A DNA stretch of 64,000 nt from Hexactinellida sp. DTS-2022. Lineage: Eukaryota; Porifera; Hexactinellida. Below the pieces are notes generated by a model. The model was not told the DNA's origin. It was given only the letters and a program-made list of their open reading frames with translations, and ran no database searches. Positions 11,301-21,600 of the stretch are shown piece after piece. Position numbers and translations under genes: made by a program. Location: NCBI GenBank assembly GCA_028753945.1, contig JAPNXP010000010.1:1181042-1245041 (forward strand). The letters run 5' to 3'. Position 1 is the stretch's first letter. Each line of letters starts with the position of its first letter.

Positions 11301-11478
11301 TGACCTTATTAAATTCCTATACAGGCTTAATCGGAAACGCTACCATGCAAAGGAATCAAAAAATGCACTGTTGCAGATTGTTAATGAAAAGGGTAAGACT
11401 TCCAACAAGTTTAACGTGTACTTTGCTACTCATTACGAGAATAGCTTTGCAGATAAGTACTGGAGGAGTAAGGAGTAA
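8356..11478 (+). CDS. TRPM-like cation channel
   Basis: A 1040-residue protein in one exon. The first ~650 residues are the large cytosolic N-terminal region expected of the melastatin (TRPM) subfamily. Six membrane segments follow: about 656-695, 711-728, 764-787, 795-815, 832-854 and 914-940. The pore loop contains FFQIFGEYFFDDL near 870-884. After S6 (NVLILNLMIAYF) comes a TRP-helix region with IWQFIEIVNEF and IFPPP, as in TRPM channels. There is no C-terminal enzyme domain, and the length is close to TRPM8. It should form tetrameric non-selective or calcium-permeable channels in a membrane; ligand and stimulus cannot be read. I chose the Met at 8356 because the frame upstream to 8293 reads as non-conserved and the Met is preceded by AACACAG, a possible splice acceptor; 8293 is the alternative start. 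The assignment to TRPM is firm, the subtype is not. Confidence 0.9.
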   Translation: MCDAGTYSPIGTELQPLTKLKSEDLIENSDYQSWCVNPCPPCDKEVWKIPFAVGKSCYLPYHLGSKASGSQEHLYDLLEVPVTINQERDYAVYAEQIIEILHEPHRWSWREMKWNFDSSIKYMNLILYIPELFDELASDKTMIPKTAIPILGNTLHELISRTKAWIFTNGKSSPICNTIGEGVFKAALQEKSLVQGLKKRLEITGVSCKYVEEDFSDKSSSRYLLSDKYCEALSDSLSPFSNLHIILKHGNNYELFLEKLLFNLGLTLRVPTLKLVPRINEFKQLIGFDIDFLDPYKTHTGPTSNFYDMLLVQEDLFTVILSKADDFYYRNDNLYTEWNIMTMAIFLNDKDRVKRAVLKSQFASLTDEAQIERIFRYALVYGSRSVVETVFENETLSKLLRQRAEKIIELTFQKSSNEIFLYNRLMIALDIVDDMGRKKKQFNYITLVKTAIQNLISHGLLWVPPVKMFRGEEVDHLLAFFPEYIMVWGVLSQRFEVIELFLKYSGLHLQYLSAEASSLSTHKGVYQICNALAISAMFRGVGKKLRQDISVTSVDFNNLIKYSKRFDKIATELLDYSLTKDEETLRALLNTPSPFWSDKTALDIAFIGKAYTFLNHNAVQIYLQHLWSGYDAIKQREGERVHATQRVAQSILHPYRKSSLILLYLVIGTARLGYFLHGVYFLFIIMCIIALLSLPEPNDRNYNFQSVHPLEWVLFICLLGFTIEEFKQYIIYVLKNFYTVGLGEWRIVLKLSSHEYTDSIWNKLDILIVLMFILSVTVRVLSIFFIGFPPNIPRLIYGFAALPIFIRSFQHILVIKAVGPLIYTMYQAFKKMLKFLIIILILSIAAGTIQISLLTPTSSPSIRMRHLIFTPFFQIFGEYFFDDLQSNTYYLIPSNKTCSSMSIGCDAFWERSDFILYIAVAVWILIINVLILNLMIAYFTRIYDEVAADAESIYIWQFIEIVNEFNSRNIFPPPINILFYPTDLIKFLYRLNRKRYHAKESKNALLQIVNEKGKTSNKFNVYFATHYENSFADKYWRSKE

Positions 11479-11767
11479 ACTTATCCAAACTATAATTATA
11501 ATATACATTTAGATTATTTTATCTAGAAGAATTTCTTAATTATAACCTTTGTATATCAGACTACGTGTATATATATATTTACTTTCTATTTGGTGTCTTA
11601 TTGATACTATAATTTTAGGAACCGTATTCTTCCAATTAATTTATAGATACTTTTGATTTTGTGATTACTAGACATATAGTTACGTATACTATCAATTATG
11701 CAATAGCAAAGAACAGTTCAAATGCCGCTTTGTATGTTTCTATCTTCAAATTCATGGCCGTAGGTGC
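11479..11767. other. TRPM 3' flank
   Basis: AT-rich, with no clear AATAAA within about 250 bases and no poly-A tract that would mark the gene as a retrocopy. No other gene seen. Confidence 0.4.
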
Positions 11768-12597
11768 GGTCAGGTTGTTATGTTTCAACGAGTTGACTGA
11801 ATTAGACCGAAAATCTGGGCAGAAAATCTGATTTTCTAGGACTGGAATAAGACCGAAAGAAAATCACTACTGGAATAAGACCGAATGGAATAAGACCGAA
11901 TACATTCACTACAGGAATAAGACCGAAATAAAATCAGTACTGGAATAAGAACGAAAGAAAATCAGTACTGGAATAAGACCGAATAATATAAGGGCTGCTC
12001 TAGCTTAAAAATATGTGTTTGTAAGAATAAAAGTGAGACCTAGGCTTTCTAAGCGTGAATTATGGATCATTGAGGAAACACCCGACTATCTAAAGGTGTG
12101 TAATGATTCATGGAGAAAACACTCGCCTTTCTAAGTGTGATGTATTGATCATGGAGAAAACACTGGCCACTCTAATTGTCATTTATTGAGAATGGTTAAA
12201 ACACTAGAACTTTCTAAAGCGTGAGTTATGGTTCATTGAGAAAACACTCGACTATCTAAGCGTGTGTAATCATGTAATGATTCATTGAGAAAACACTCGC
12301 CTATCTAAGTGTCTTGTATTGATCATGTAGAAAGCACTCGCCACTCTCATTGTATTTTATGGAGAATGGTTAAAACGCTCGCCTTTCTAAGTGTCTAATA
12401 TTGATCAGGGTGAAAAGCAGCCCTTATATTTTTCGGTCTTATTCCATTCGGTCTTATTCCAGTAGTGATTTTCTTTCGGTCTTATTCCATTCGGTCTTAT
12501 TCCAGTACTGAGTTTATTTCGGTCTTATTCCATTCGGTCTTATTCCAGTACTGAGTTTATTTCGGTCTTATTCAGGTTTCCCGTTTCAACCTGACCA
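11768..12597. mobile_element. Foldback element with minisatellite arms
   Basis: Outer tips GGTCAGGTTG (11768) and CAACCTGACC (to 12597; another copy of the tip ends at 12635). The left arm (about 11795-11990) is a tandem array of GGAATAAGACCGAA units spaced by AAAATCAGTACT-like linkers. The right arm (about 12425-12575) is the same array inverted. The centre (12030-12420) is a second tandem repeat built on AAAACACTCGCCTTTCTAAG and GTATTGATCATGGAG motifs. No coding region. The class is uncertain. Confidence 0.7.
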
Positions 12598-12655
12598 ACC
12601 TTGATATGGTTAGTACTGTGTGGTACAACCTGACCAATTAGCTACAGTCAAGGGC

Positions 12656-12964
12656 GGCGGGAGGGTGGGGCCTGTGCCCCACCTGAATTTGAGCGTGCCC
12701 CACCTCATTCCTCACATGAGGTGTTTCAAGCTAGAGATGTTTCCAGTTCCTAAATAGAAAGTACATGTCACAGCCTACAGTAGACTCATAGATACGAACA
12801 AGGTTAATTCCTCTAGCTTTTGCATTTATCGAGTGTTGACTCTACGTATATTCCATGCCCTACCAAAAGTATTCGTACACATGAATTCCTACATATAAAT
12901 TATTGAGTTTACTTATCCACCGATCATCGGCGTTTGTTTTAAAAAACCTCGCTACTTTCTAACG
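12656..12964. repeat. Possible hAT-type tip and unannotated DNA
   Basis: 12656-12710 (CAAGGGCGGCGGGAGG, then GTGGGGCCTGTGCCCCACC) resembles the left tip of a hAT-like element; I found no matching right end. The rest, to 12964, shows nothing. Confidence 0.35.
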
Positions 12965-12967
12965 ATT

Positions 12968-13200
12968 GTTTACTGTGCCGACTATACTATAATATAGTGG
13001 CCCAGTATTGAAATCACTGCCTTTATTGTGCCGACTATACTATAGTATAGTGGCACAGTTCTAATCTTACTGCCTTTATTATTACTGTGCCGACTATACT
13101 ATAGTATAGTTGTCCAGTTCTGATCTTAGTGCTTTGGTATATTATTACTGTGCCGACTATAGTACTATAGTATAGTGGCCCAGTATTGAAATCACTGCCT
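12968..13200. repeat. S tandem array (first)
   Basis: Four imperfect units of roughly 55-65 bases, each holding CTGTGCCGACTATACTATAG, then TATAGTGG(C/T)CCAGT, with a spacer ending ACTGCCTT or AGTGCTTTGG. ACTATACTATAGTATAGT is a perfect palindrome. The same unit forms a cleaner array at 55085-55400. Confidence 0.85.
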
Positions 13201-14272
13201 TTATTTATATTATTGTATTTTTCTCCGTAGACGGTCCCTGGGCACACCTTTATACATACGTAATAGGCTGAAACTTGGCATGTAGGTGCGGAGTGACCGT
13301 CTAATTTGCACCTGGGGTCACGATTTCCGTTCAAATTTTCTTAACACCTATTTAATCTAATTATGGCTCATAACATGAAATAATAAATAGTGAACTGGAC
13401 AAAATTTACATATGTATTTGGATAAAGAATTAAATTCTACACCTTTTGGTAAATCACAAATGTTCAATTTAGCCTAGGTTTGTGCCATAATTGGGGAGCC
13501 AATCTCCTCTGTTTCCTCACATTTCAGATTCAGTAAAACTGTTAAATCAATTTCCATTGTTTCAACTTGTAATAATTAAATTGATTCCACTTGTGAATTT
13601 GAGTAGGCTTCTATTTTCTATTTAAAATAGAAATTTTCTATTTACATTCCATAACAACGACAGATTACGTGTTATATTTACTTTTGCGAGAATATTGTTG
13701 CACAATGGATACACTAACATAATTAATTCGTTCTGTGTTTAACTTATAGAGACGGTTCCAATTAGATTATTGGGGTTATTGGGTGCGCTGAATTCAAATA
13801 TTATAGTAAAATTCAATTTAAATTAATAATTATTGCAAATAATTGAACTAGATTTATTTTGCTGTACATAATAATGGTGTTAAATTATTAATAATTTGAA
13901 TAATTATTTATACTAGTTTGCTAAATTTCATTAATCTCAGAAATGACATAAGATCAATTGGTCCTTATGCCACGTACCACCTGTACAAGTGGGTCATGAC
14001 ACCTTGAGGTGACAATGACATAATCAAGTAATTGTGTTTTACAATTTGTTAATTATATAATTCAAATGGGTTAGTTGGCGTTGGGTGATTACCCAACACG
14101 CACTTAAAAATGCTGATTCATCACCTATTATATTCATGCTAAAACTTGAATATCTCTAAAATGAAGTGAACAAAATGGAAACTTCCACCACTCTAAGGGT
14201 CGTTGCCTTCTGAAACACCTTTCTGAAATAATTTAACAGCTTAATAGTGATGATGACATAGCGAAAAAAATC
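13201..14272. repeat. Macrosatellite body G, beta-type start
   Basis: A non-coding repeat body starting near CTCCGTAGACGGTCCCTGGG and containing landmarks GCACCTGGGGTCACG, ACAACGACAGATTA, GACGGTTCCAATTAGAT, GGTCATGACACCTTGAGGTG and CACTCTAAGGGTCGTTGCC. The same order recurs at 49380-51190, 51318-52395, 52525-53260 and 55420-56495. It ends at the hairpin that follows. Confidence 0.8.
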
Positions 14273-14392
14273 CAAAATTGCAGCCTGTGCCGACAGCATG
14301 TTCCTTTGGAGGCACTATCAATAAACGACCACTAAAATATAGTGTCACCAAAGGAACATGCGTCGGCACAGGCTGCAATTTGGAATTTTTAT
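14266..14392. repeat. Hairpin unit of the macrosatellite (1)
   Basis: An inverted repeat of about 50 bases per arm around a short loop. Left arm reads TCCAAAATTGCAGCC, TGTGCCGACAGCATGTTCC, TTTGGAGGCACTAT; right arm returns through ATAGTG, CACCAAAGGAACATGCGTCG, GCACAGGCTGCAATTTGGA. No open frame of note. Confidence 0.85.
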
Positions 14393-15095
14393 TATTATTT
14401 TCCTTCCGCATCCTCTCCACAGAACAGAGTATTATTAACTAAGAGCACAAATTTTCAGGAATTGTGTCTCAATGGTTACAGATGTGCACCTGGGGTCAGG
14501 ATTTTTGATGAAATTTTTGGACACATTTTTACACTGGTTTAATTTTTGAGAAGGAACAATAAATGGTGCCCGAAAATTAAATTTATATGCATTCGATAGA
14601 GAATCTCCTTCTACACCTTTTCACAGTGCACGAATTTTTAAATTGGGTTTCGTTTGTGTCACAATTGAGTTGCAAGTTTCTTTGTTTACTAACACTTCAG
14701 TTCAATTGAAAGTGTTAAATCTTATTCTATAGTTTCAATGCGTTATTATAATATTGATTCAACCTGTGAGATCGGTTATAGGCTTCTATTTTCCAATTGA
14801 AAACTAAGATTTTCAATTCCATAACAACGACAGATTATGTGATTATATTTATTTCTCCTTAGAATATTCTTGCACAATGGATACATGACATATTTAATTC
14901 TAATTAATTCGCTCTGTGTTAACTTATAGAGACGGTTCCAATTAGATAATTGGGGTTATCGAGTGCGCTGAATTCAACTATCATATTGAAATTAAATTTA
15001 AATTAATAATACCGTAATTGCAAATAATTGAACTTCATTTATTTGCTGTACATAATAATGATGTTATATTATTTATAAATTAATTAAATATTTAT
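14393..15095. repeat. Macrosatellite body G, alpha-type, truncated
   Basis: Begins CCTTCCGCATCCTCTCCACAG and runs through the same landmarks (GTGCACCTGGGGTCAGG, GACGGTTCCAATTAGAT, GGGGTTATCGAGTGCGCTGA). It is cut off by the palindromic element at 15096, and the missing half is not found on the other side of that element. Confidence 0.75.
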
Positions 15096-16756
15096 GTTGC
15101 AGTGTATATGCACTTTTGGTGTAGATCCATGTACACCAGTGCACATGATGTACACTGATAAGTTGGTGTACATGCATATACACCAGTGTATACGCACTTT
15201 TGCTTATTTTTTATGTCAATGGGTGCTTATGAATTTTAATTTAGTATTGTGAAATCCTGTGTATCTATCTATCTAGTTATGATTCAGTCGAAACAGGTTT
15301 TTTTAACTCCAGTTTTTGGTAACTAATCGTTTTCTATTTATTCTAAATGTGTAATAAATTCCAATTTTGTTTATCTTCAATCGGTTTACTTTATTTCCAT
15401 GAGAATAATTGTTTAGAATAAACCGGTTTCGACTGTATAACATTTGATTCTATTGATAAGACACAATTATAATCATGCAATGCATTTCAATAAACACAAA
15501 TTCTTTGAAGTTAATTCTAATTATATTCCCAGCAAAAGATCCTACAATTGCATGTGTGAAAATCTAATCGATTGCAATTTTATCAAAGTAATTTACACGC
15601 GCCGTATGTCATAATCATAACATACGTATGTATAATACTAGCTATATAACATCGAGGGAATATATGTACAATTTCAGAATCAATGTTATATCATAACTTA
15701 GATACACAGGAATTCACAATATACTAATTTAAATTTATAAGCACCCATTGACATTAAAAATGGATAAAAGTGCGTATACACTTGTGTATATATGTTGCAG
15801 TGTATATGTACTTTTGGTGTACATGCATGTACACCAGTGCACATGCATGTACACTGATAAATTGGTGTACATGCATGTACACCGGTATATATGCACTTTA
15901 TGAACTATATTGGCTACAAGTGGGTATACACCAGTGTACACGCACTTTTGCTTATTTTTTATGTCAATGGGTGCTTATGAATTTTAATTAAGTATTGTGA
16001 ATTCCTGTATATCTAAGTTATGATATAACATTGATTCTGAAATTGTACATATATTCCCTCGATGTAATAAAGCTAGTTATACATACGTATGATATGATTA
16101 TGACATACGGCGCGCCTAAATTACTTTGATAAAATTGCAATCGATTATATTTTCACAAATGCAATTGTAGGATGCATTGCTGGGAATATAATTAGAATTA
16201 ACTTCAAAGAATTTGTGTTTATTGAAATGCATTGCATGATTATAATTGTATCTTATCAATTAGAATCAAATGTTATACAATCGAAACCGGTTTATTCTAA
16301 ACAATTCATTTCATGGAAATAAAGTAAGAAAAATCCTATAGTTAGAATAAACCGATTGAAGATAAACAAAATTGGAATTTCTTACACATTTAGAATAAAT
16401 AGAAAACGATTAGTTACGAAAAACTGGGATTAGAAAACCTGTTTCGACTTAATCGTAACTAGATAGATACACCTGAATTCACAATACTTAATTAAAAAAT
16501 TCATAAGCACCCATTGACATAAAAAAAGGATAAAAGTGCGTATACACTGGTGTATATACACTTGTAGCCAATATAGTTCATAAAGTGCATATACACCGGT
16601 GTACATGCATGTACACCAACTTATCAGTGTACATGCATGTGCACTGGTGTACATGCATCATGCATGTACACCAAAAGTGCATATACACTGCAACATATAC
16701 ACCAAAAGCGCATATACACTGCAACATATACACCAAAAGTGCATATACACTGCAAC
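15096..16756. mobile_element. 1.66 kb palindromic element with GTTGCAGTGTA tips
   Basis: The two halves are inverted copies around an axis near 15.86 kb. For example GGGTGCTTATGAATTTTAAT near 15220-15243 pairs with the inverted form at about 16495-16518, and ATAAGCACCCATTGACAT at 15738 pairs with 15960-15977. Ends are GTTGCAGTGTATATGCAC and GTGCATATACACTGCAAC. The right tip is tandemly repeated about three times (16673-16756). The loop is packed with ACATGCATGTACACC palindromes and includes another GTTGCAGTGTATATG tip near 15793. Open frames here are repeat-driven. A shorter relative lies at 27341-27807. No target duplication is evident. Confidence 0.75.
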
Positions 16757-17692
16757 ATTACTTCACTGATATTTCGACACTCGACGACCTATTAAACGTT
16801 TTTATTGCATTTTTGGTTAGTACTAAGTATTCTAAGATATCCCTGAAATATTAAACTTCTACTATGTATAATATTGTATATGTTACAGTCAAAGTGTAAA
16901 ATCATTCATTTTATACATTGACTGAAATTTCCAGTCAATGTATAAATTGACTGATTCACTTAGGGAATTTACATATTGACTAGAATTTTCAGGCAATTTA
17001 CAATATGACTGAATCATTGGTCGTTTTTTTTGGCAGATTGACTGAATAATATTAGGAATTTTTGTGACACAAATCAAAAGGAAACGTATTGTGTAATTAT
17101 CTTAATGTGTGAACGTTGCTTTGTCTATGGTAGTGGTTTCCAAACTTTTTTCTCTACATACGGTCAGCACCCAACACTTTCTGACAGATGACAGACTAAA
17201 GTTTTTCAACTTTAGGCCGTATAAAATAAATAACTTGTTTATCATCCCCGCCCGCCCCAATTTTTACTATCCGTCCGGATCTATTTTATTATTATCTTAT
17301 GAACATAATCGTACAAAATATAAGCAATAAACTTGTGTAAAGTACCTACTATGCATAAATTTTTAAAAAGTCCTATATTTTAGAGCATTACTTTAATTAT
17401 TTGGGCATTGTCATGTTATTTTCTAATTAAATTAAATATTTATATTTATTTTTGGCATAGGATGATGTTATTTGCATATTAATGGGAATAATAAATAAAA
17501 ATAAAATCCCGTCCGCCTTCCCAATTTTCTCGAAAAATATGGATGATAAACAAGTAATTTATTTTATGTGGCATATATGAATATATGTAAAATATATAAA
17601 GTAGTGAATAATGGGAATTTGAGAAACCTCGCAAATTTTGTTATTTCAAAACATATACCTCAGTCCTCAACTGAACTTAAGAATAGATAATA
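16757..17692. other. Intergenic, with one possible hAT tip
   Basis: 16895-17050 has several TTGACTGAAT(A/T)-like short repeats on both strands. 17129-17160 (TAGTGGTTTCCAAACTTTTT) looks like the left tip of a hAT-like element without a visible partner. 17235-17247 and 17540-17553 share an inverted CTTGTTTATCATCC. No gene. Confidence 0.4.
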
Positions 17693-17886
17693 CAGTCAGG
17701 TTCTTTTATTATGAACATTCAAGGGACCAAAAATTGTGTTCATAATAGAGAGACTTCATAATAAGCGAACTCAACTTAATACAAACCCTATGTAAGTTGT
17801 TTAATTGGGGCCATAGGGCTTGTTCATAATAAAAAATCTTCATATTAAGCAGACGAAATCTTGTTCATAATAAGCAGACCTGACTG
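17693..17886. mobile_element. pogo-like MITE, TTCATAATA family
   Basis: CAGTCAGGTTCTTTTATTAT at the left and TTCATAATAAGCAGACCTG ACTG at the right, flanked by TA (17691-17692, 17887-17888). The 194 bases carry scattered TTCATAATA motifs in both arms. Non-coding. Confidence 0.8.
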
Positions 17887-18024
17887 TATATAAGAGAAAC
17901 CTGACTCAAAGTAGTGTATTCTCAATAACAACATATCAAAGGCAAGTATCTATCGACGTGTAACATTCTGGAGTATAAAAAGGCAAGGTAATATGAAGAC
18001 CTCATTGTCCTCATAACTCTAGAG

Positions 18025-18740
18025 ATGGCGGACACTACGGAACATGCTTTCCGTGAGGAGATGGTGAAACGAAAAAGCACTGATACCAAATCATTGTTGA
18101 TGACAAAATACGAGTATTTTGTTGTTGCTTGAAGAGGTCAAAGTTGCATCTCACACTGCAAAGAAGTCCGACAGGCAGTACTATATCCTTGGCAGGTATG
18201 TGAACAATAATTATTGGTTCAACAATTAGAACCTGAGTCATGGCTGCATTACTTGGATTTAGGTCAAATAAATGTTATATACAATACCATAATTAGTTCT
18301 ATAATTGTCTATAGCCTACGTACGTATGAGGTTTTAGGTTTCCTTGGCTGTACATGGAAAATGTGCCAATAATATGCACACTACGGTTGTGTACTGTGTT
18401 GTTGGCATCGATTAAATGACATATTTTATATATTTTACAGGTACGAAATTCTTCAGTGTGGCGATGTTGAGAAGTTGATTCGAAAGCAAAGTGGAGGCTC
18501 CCAAGAACTTATTTACTTTACTCACATAGATGATATGTTCGACATCATTAAACGCGCCCATGTTGCCGGCGAACACTATCGGACGTGGTTACTTTGGCGA
18601 GCTGTCATGGCCGATATAGACACTCTTTCAATTGCCTCAATATTCAAAAATGTTCGCACTACATCAAAGTACATGTGTACAAATTTTGGTGCTTTTATCA
18701 AAAAAATGAACAATTATATGGTTGTGCCGCTGCACTATTA
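18025..18740 (+). pseudogene. KRBA2/Ginger-type integrase-like N-terminal fragment
   Basis: Exon 1 runs from ATG at 18025 to 18195 and is followed by a canonical intron (18196-18440, GTATGT to TTTTACAG, 245 bases). Exon 2 continues in phase with RYEILQCGDVEKLIRK and FDIIKRAHVAGEH. This resembles the region before the integrase core in KRBA2-like, Ginger-derived proteins, where a zinc-binding His pair is expected. A one-base frameshift breaks exon 1 near 18120. At about 18565 the homology stops and dispersed repeat R2 begins (copies at 54450-54577 and 57218-57357). The frame ends in that repeat at 18741. So this is a broken copy, not a working gene. The family identification is from memory of the motif and is moderate. 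Confidence 0.6.
18565..18707 (+). repeat. Dispersed repeat R2, copy a
   Basis: Starts GCCGGCGAACACTATCGGAC and ends TGGTGCTTTTATCAAAAAA. About 125-140 bases, found inverted at 54450-54577 and 57218-57357. The edges CGGCGAACACTATCGGACGT and TTTTTGATAAAAGCACC are conserved in all three. Confidence 0.75.
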
Positions 18741-18741
18741 G

Positions 18742-18998
18742 GGTAGGGTAATACCGCTCCTTCGCATTGACAATAAGCCACCATGCATTCATAAGTTCTA
18801 GAAATGCTGGTGTTACAGAATCGTCTCCCATTAGATATTGCGCATTGCAGTTGTTGTTTTAGAATCAAAAATAGCTAATGCAAGAGAAACGGACTGCTTA
18901 TTATTTCCAGGATGGAGTACTGAGTAGTTAAGTGCAGGAGCTTTACGAAGGTGACAGCCCAATGAGAGATCATAATCATGCACCTTGTGGAGGCTAGA
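18742..18998. other. No gene seen
   Basis: Unique-looking DNA between the integrase-like pseudogene and the second P element. It may hold decayed P-element sequence that I cannot align by eye. Confidence 0.3.
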
Positions 18999-20386
18999 TC
19001 AACGTACGTGACCGTATGGAACACGTATCAATGAATCCAGGAGAGTTAACTCAACTCTAGGGATGGTAAAGAAACGATTGTTGAGTAAATTATTACGAAC
19101 GTTCTTTATGAGGTGAACGGTATCAAAAAACAAATAAACTATTCGTTCTGTAAAAGGATTTCTCATGCGATAGTTTTTGTTCTCAATAGGAAATTTTTTT
19201 GTGAGCTTATTGAAAGCAGAAATATTACACTGGTGATTGTCCGATATTACGCAATGGCTGGAAATTGGCATCACTTAAAACCTTGAGACAGTTGAGTATC
19301 CAATCAAAGATAATATCTGAGGACAATTTCACAATTGGAACAGCTTTAATGACATACGGAACTGTCTTTTTGAGAGAAATAACCATAAAGCATAGAATGC
19401 TCTTGAACATTTCAAGATTTTAATTACAACCGATTATATCTTGGCCATCAAATTGCACTTGCTGCTGAAGATGCATTTCATCTAAGAGAAGAGCCACGTC
19501 ATTACCAATACATCCTTCGTCGCGAAGTTTACAAAGTGCTTTAAGACTGTCAATAGAGTTTGACTTGAGTTTGCGTAATAATCGAACACTAGGTAGAGGC
19601 ATGTGGCGATGTAGAAATATATATGCAGCATGAGATGTGTAGCGTAATTGAAGAGCGAATCGAAGAACATGCGAAGAATATGTACAGCCCTTAGGAGAAT
19701 AATTACAAAGATTTAAGAGTTCTTTAACAGGATCTATGTCAAAATTATGGGATGGATTCTTGCAATAATTCGGAAAATTGGTGAGCATATACAAGGAAGT
19801 AATTTTCAGTTAGCTGAGTTCGTTATAAATTCTGGTAGAGGTATAGGAGAACTTTCAAAGCTTAACTTAACATGTAAGTCACTTGTAATGTGAATGCACT
19901 CTTTCAACTGAGCAATGCCTGAAGAAATTTCCACACGATAGGTAGTAATACTAGCTTCAGAAATACAATGCGTGAATTTTCGGTATTCACTAGTAGATTT
20001 TATGTATTTAACAACGTTGTCAAAGTTAGTGACCGCGAATCGTTTTTTGAAGAGATGAAGCTGATCAGGTTGCAGAACGCGTTTAGCGGGCGGTTTTCTG
20101 ACAGAGTTTGGAATAATGGCTTGGCTCTGATGAATTGAAGTCGGATGTATTGTTGGGATTGGGTTCAATAACATGTTGAGCTCGTTTTGTGCTGATGATG
20201 CGATAGATACTTCGAGTCAAAGTGTTCGATACAAATTCGCGATGAAGTAATTTCGAAACCATCACGGTTAAGAAATGCGATCCATCGTTGTCGTAAATCA
20301 GCATTTTGAGGAAATGAAAACATTGCTCTATCAGATCCGCCAATATAACCAGAACGGCAATTTACCACAGAACATTTAAAAGGCAT
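18999..20386 (-). pseudogene. P-element transposase, minus strand, decayed and 3'-truncated
   Basis: Reading from 20386 leftward, a THAP domain starts MPFKCSVVNCRSGYIGG and continues to CIEHF near 20215. After a frameshift there is a linker, then 19806-20174, then a P-transposase N-terminal region (19420-19794) with RFALQLRYTSHAAYIFLHRH and LLLDEMHLQQQVQFDG. More broken frames (19225-19410, 18999-19274) include FFDTVHLIKNVRNNLL, the conserved DxVH-KN-RN stretch of P transposases. The C-terminal third seen in the copy at 3856-4656 is missing. At least four frame changes make it non-functional. TIRs were not located. Confidence 0.82.
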
Positions 20387-20429
20387 CAGCTAATTAACTA
20401 AAGGTAACATAAAATAAGAGGTTAAAAAT

Positions 20430-21600
20430 TAACGCTACCTACGAGTACTATTTTGCCAATGGCTACAAAATCACAAAAAAATTATTATTCGTCTATAGAC
20501 GCTTGATTAAGCCCCCAAGGATATGCAAAGGTCAAACGTACAATATCTCGATTAATTTGACCTCTATAAGTACGATATTTGGGGTGCTGAGTGTACTTTT
20601 TCAGTGGTTCAGCACTTTCAGATGGATTGTTTGCTATAACTGACGTGATTTTTTGTGATTTTCCTTGAATATACCTGGCCCATTAGATAGTCTATGGTAA
20701 AACACCAAAATTGATAAAAAAATCATATAGAAAGAGAAAATTCGCAAAGTTAGGGCCATTATCTATCCTTGGGGTCCTATTTCTAACACACCCCCTCTGA
20801 AAGCATTTCTCAGACACCCGTGCACCTAGAATTAAAATGCACTAGTGAAAAAGGCTCACAATATACGACTTCCTATGCGTCCCTAATACATTTTGTGACC
20901 CTCAGACGCCCCGTTTTTTCAAATGACCATATATGGGCATGGATATGTGCCACATTTTGATGATTCAGCAATTTTGTATCTCATAAACTAGAGAAAGCAG
21001 AGCTTAGCTCTAATCGATTATTCACATCAATATATCATGCATATATCATTGGAATAACAAATTGGACTATTTTCCAAATAGTTACCATGCTAAGAAGCCC
21101 ATGCCCATATATGTAGGTGTCATGTGACCATCACAAACCATCGATCATGAAAATCAGAGTTGTGCAAGAGCTTAGCTCTAACTTGCTAACACTATCAGTA
21201 ATCGTTTTCGAGGAATATGAACTGCTTCAATTATCTTCAAACCATTATCTGTCAGAAGTATTGAAGGTTTGTGCCACTAATGTGTCCTTCTAAACCCTCT
21301 TCTCCGCATAAATATTTTCTAATACCGGCTGTGGAAAAAGCTAGAGAACTCCGTGATTATTTATCATATCAACTTGAAATTTCTGGGAGATGTAGTTTAT
21401 ATATATATATAAATATCGTTCAGAGCGTTTCCATACTTTTTTCTATTTTCGCAAAGTTGTATGGCCACATTTCTCAAAAATGGGGAAATTCCATCGAAAA
21501 ATTGACCTAAATTTTTGAATTCCTTATAAATTTATAAATTTCGATAATATTGTGGATTTTAAATACGTTTCGGTAATAATGGATATTAAGCTCCCGCATG
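20430..21600 (+). repeat. Dispersed family F, copy 1
   Basis: 20757-21215 aligns by eye with 48690-49075 (same strand) and with 41840-42115 (inverted). Shared landmarks are TCTCAGACACCCG, ACATTTTGTGACCC, CATATATGGGCATG, GAGCTTAGCTCTAA, ATAGTTACCATGCT, GCCCATATATG and GTGTCATGTGACCATC. GAGCTTAGCTCTAA recurs twice within the copy. The surrounding sequence (20430-20757, 21215-21600) may belong to it but I cannot set the ends. Confidence 0.65.

Noticed and set aside
8356..11478. TRPM, TMEM147, PLXDC and Rab genes as processed retrocopies
   Set aside because: All four frames are intact and long, no poly-A tracts or flanking duplications are seen, and decay is absent. A genome search for intron-bearing parents would settle it.
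15735..16854. Cys/His/Tyr-rich frames (MYTSAHACT-like) in the palindrome
   Set aside because: Mirror-image frames created by TGTACATGCATGTACACC repeats. No protein family.
17235..17553. Possible small element with CTTGTTTATCATCC ends
   Set aside because: The inverted match is only about 14 bases with no duplication and no second copy.
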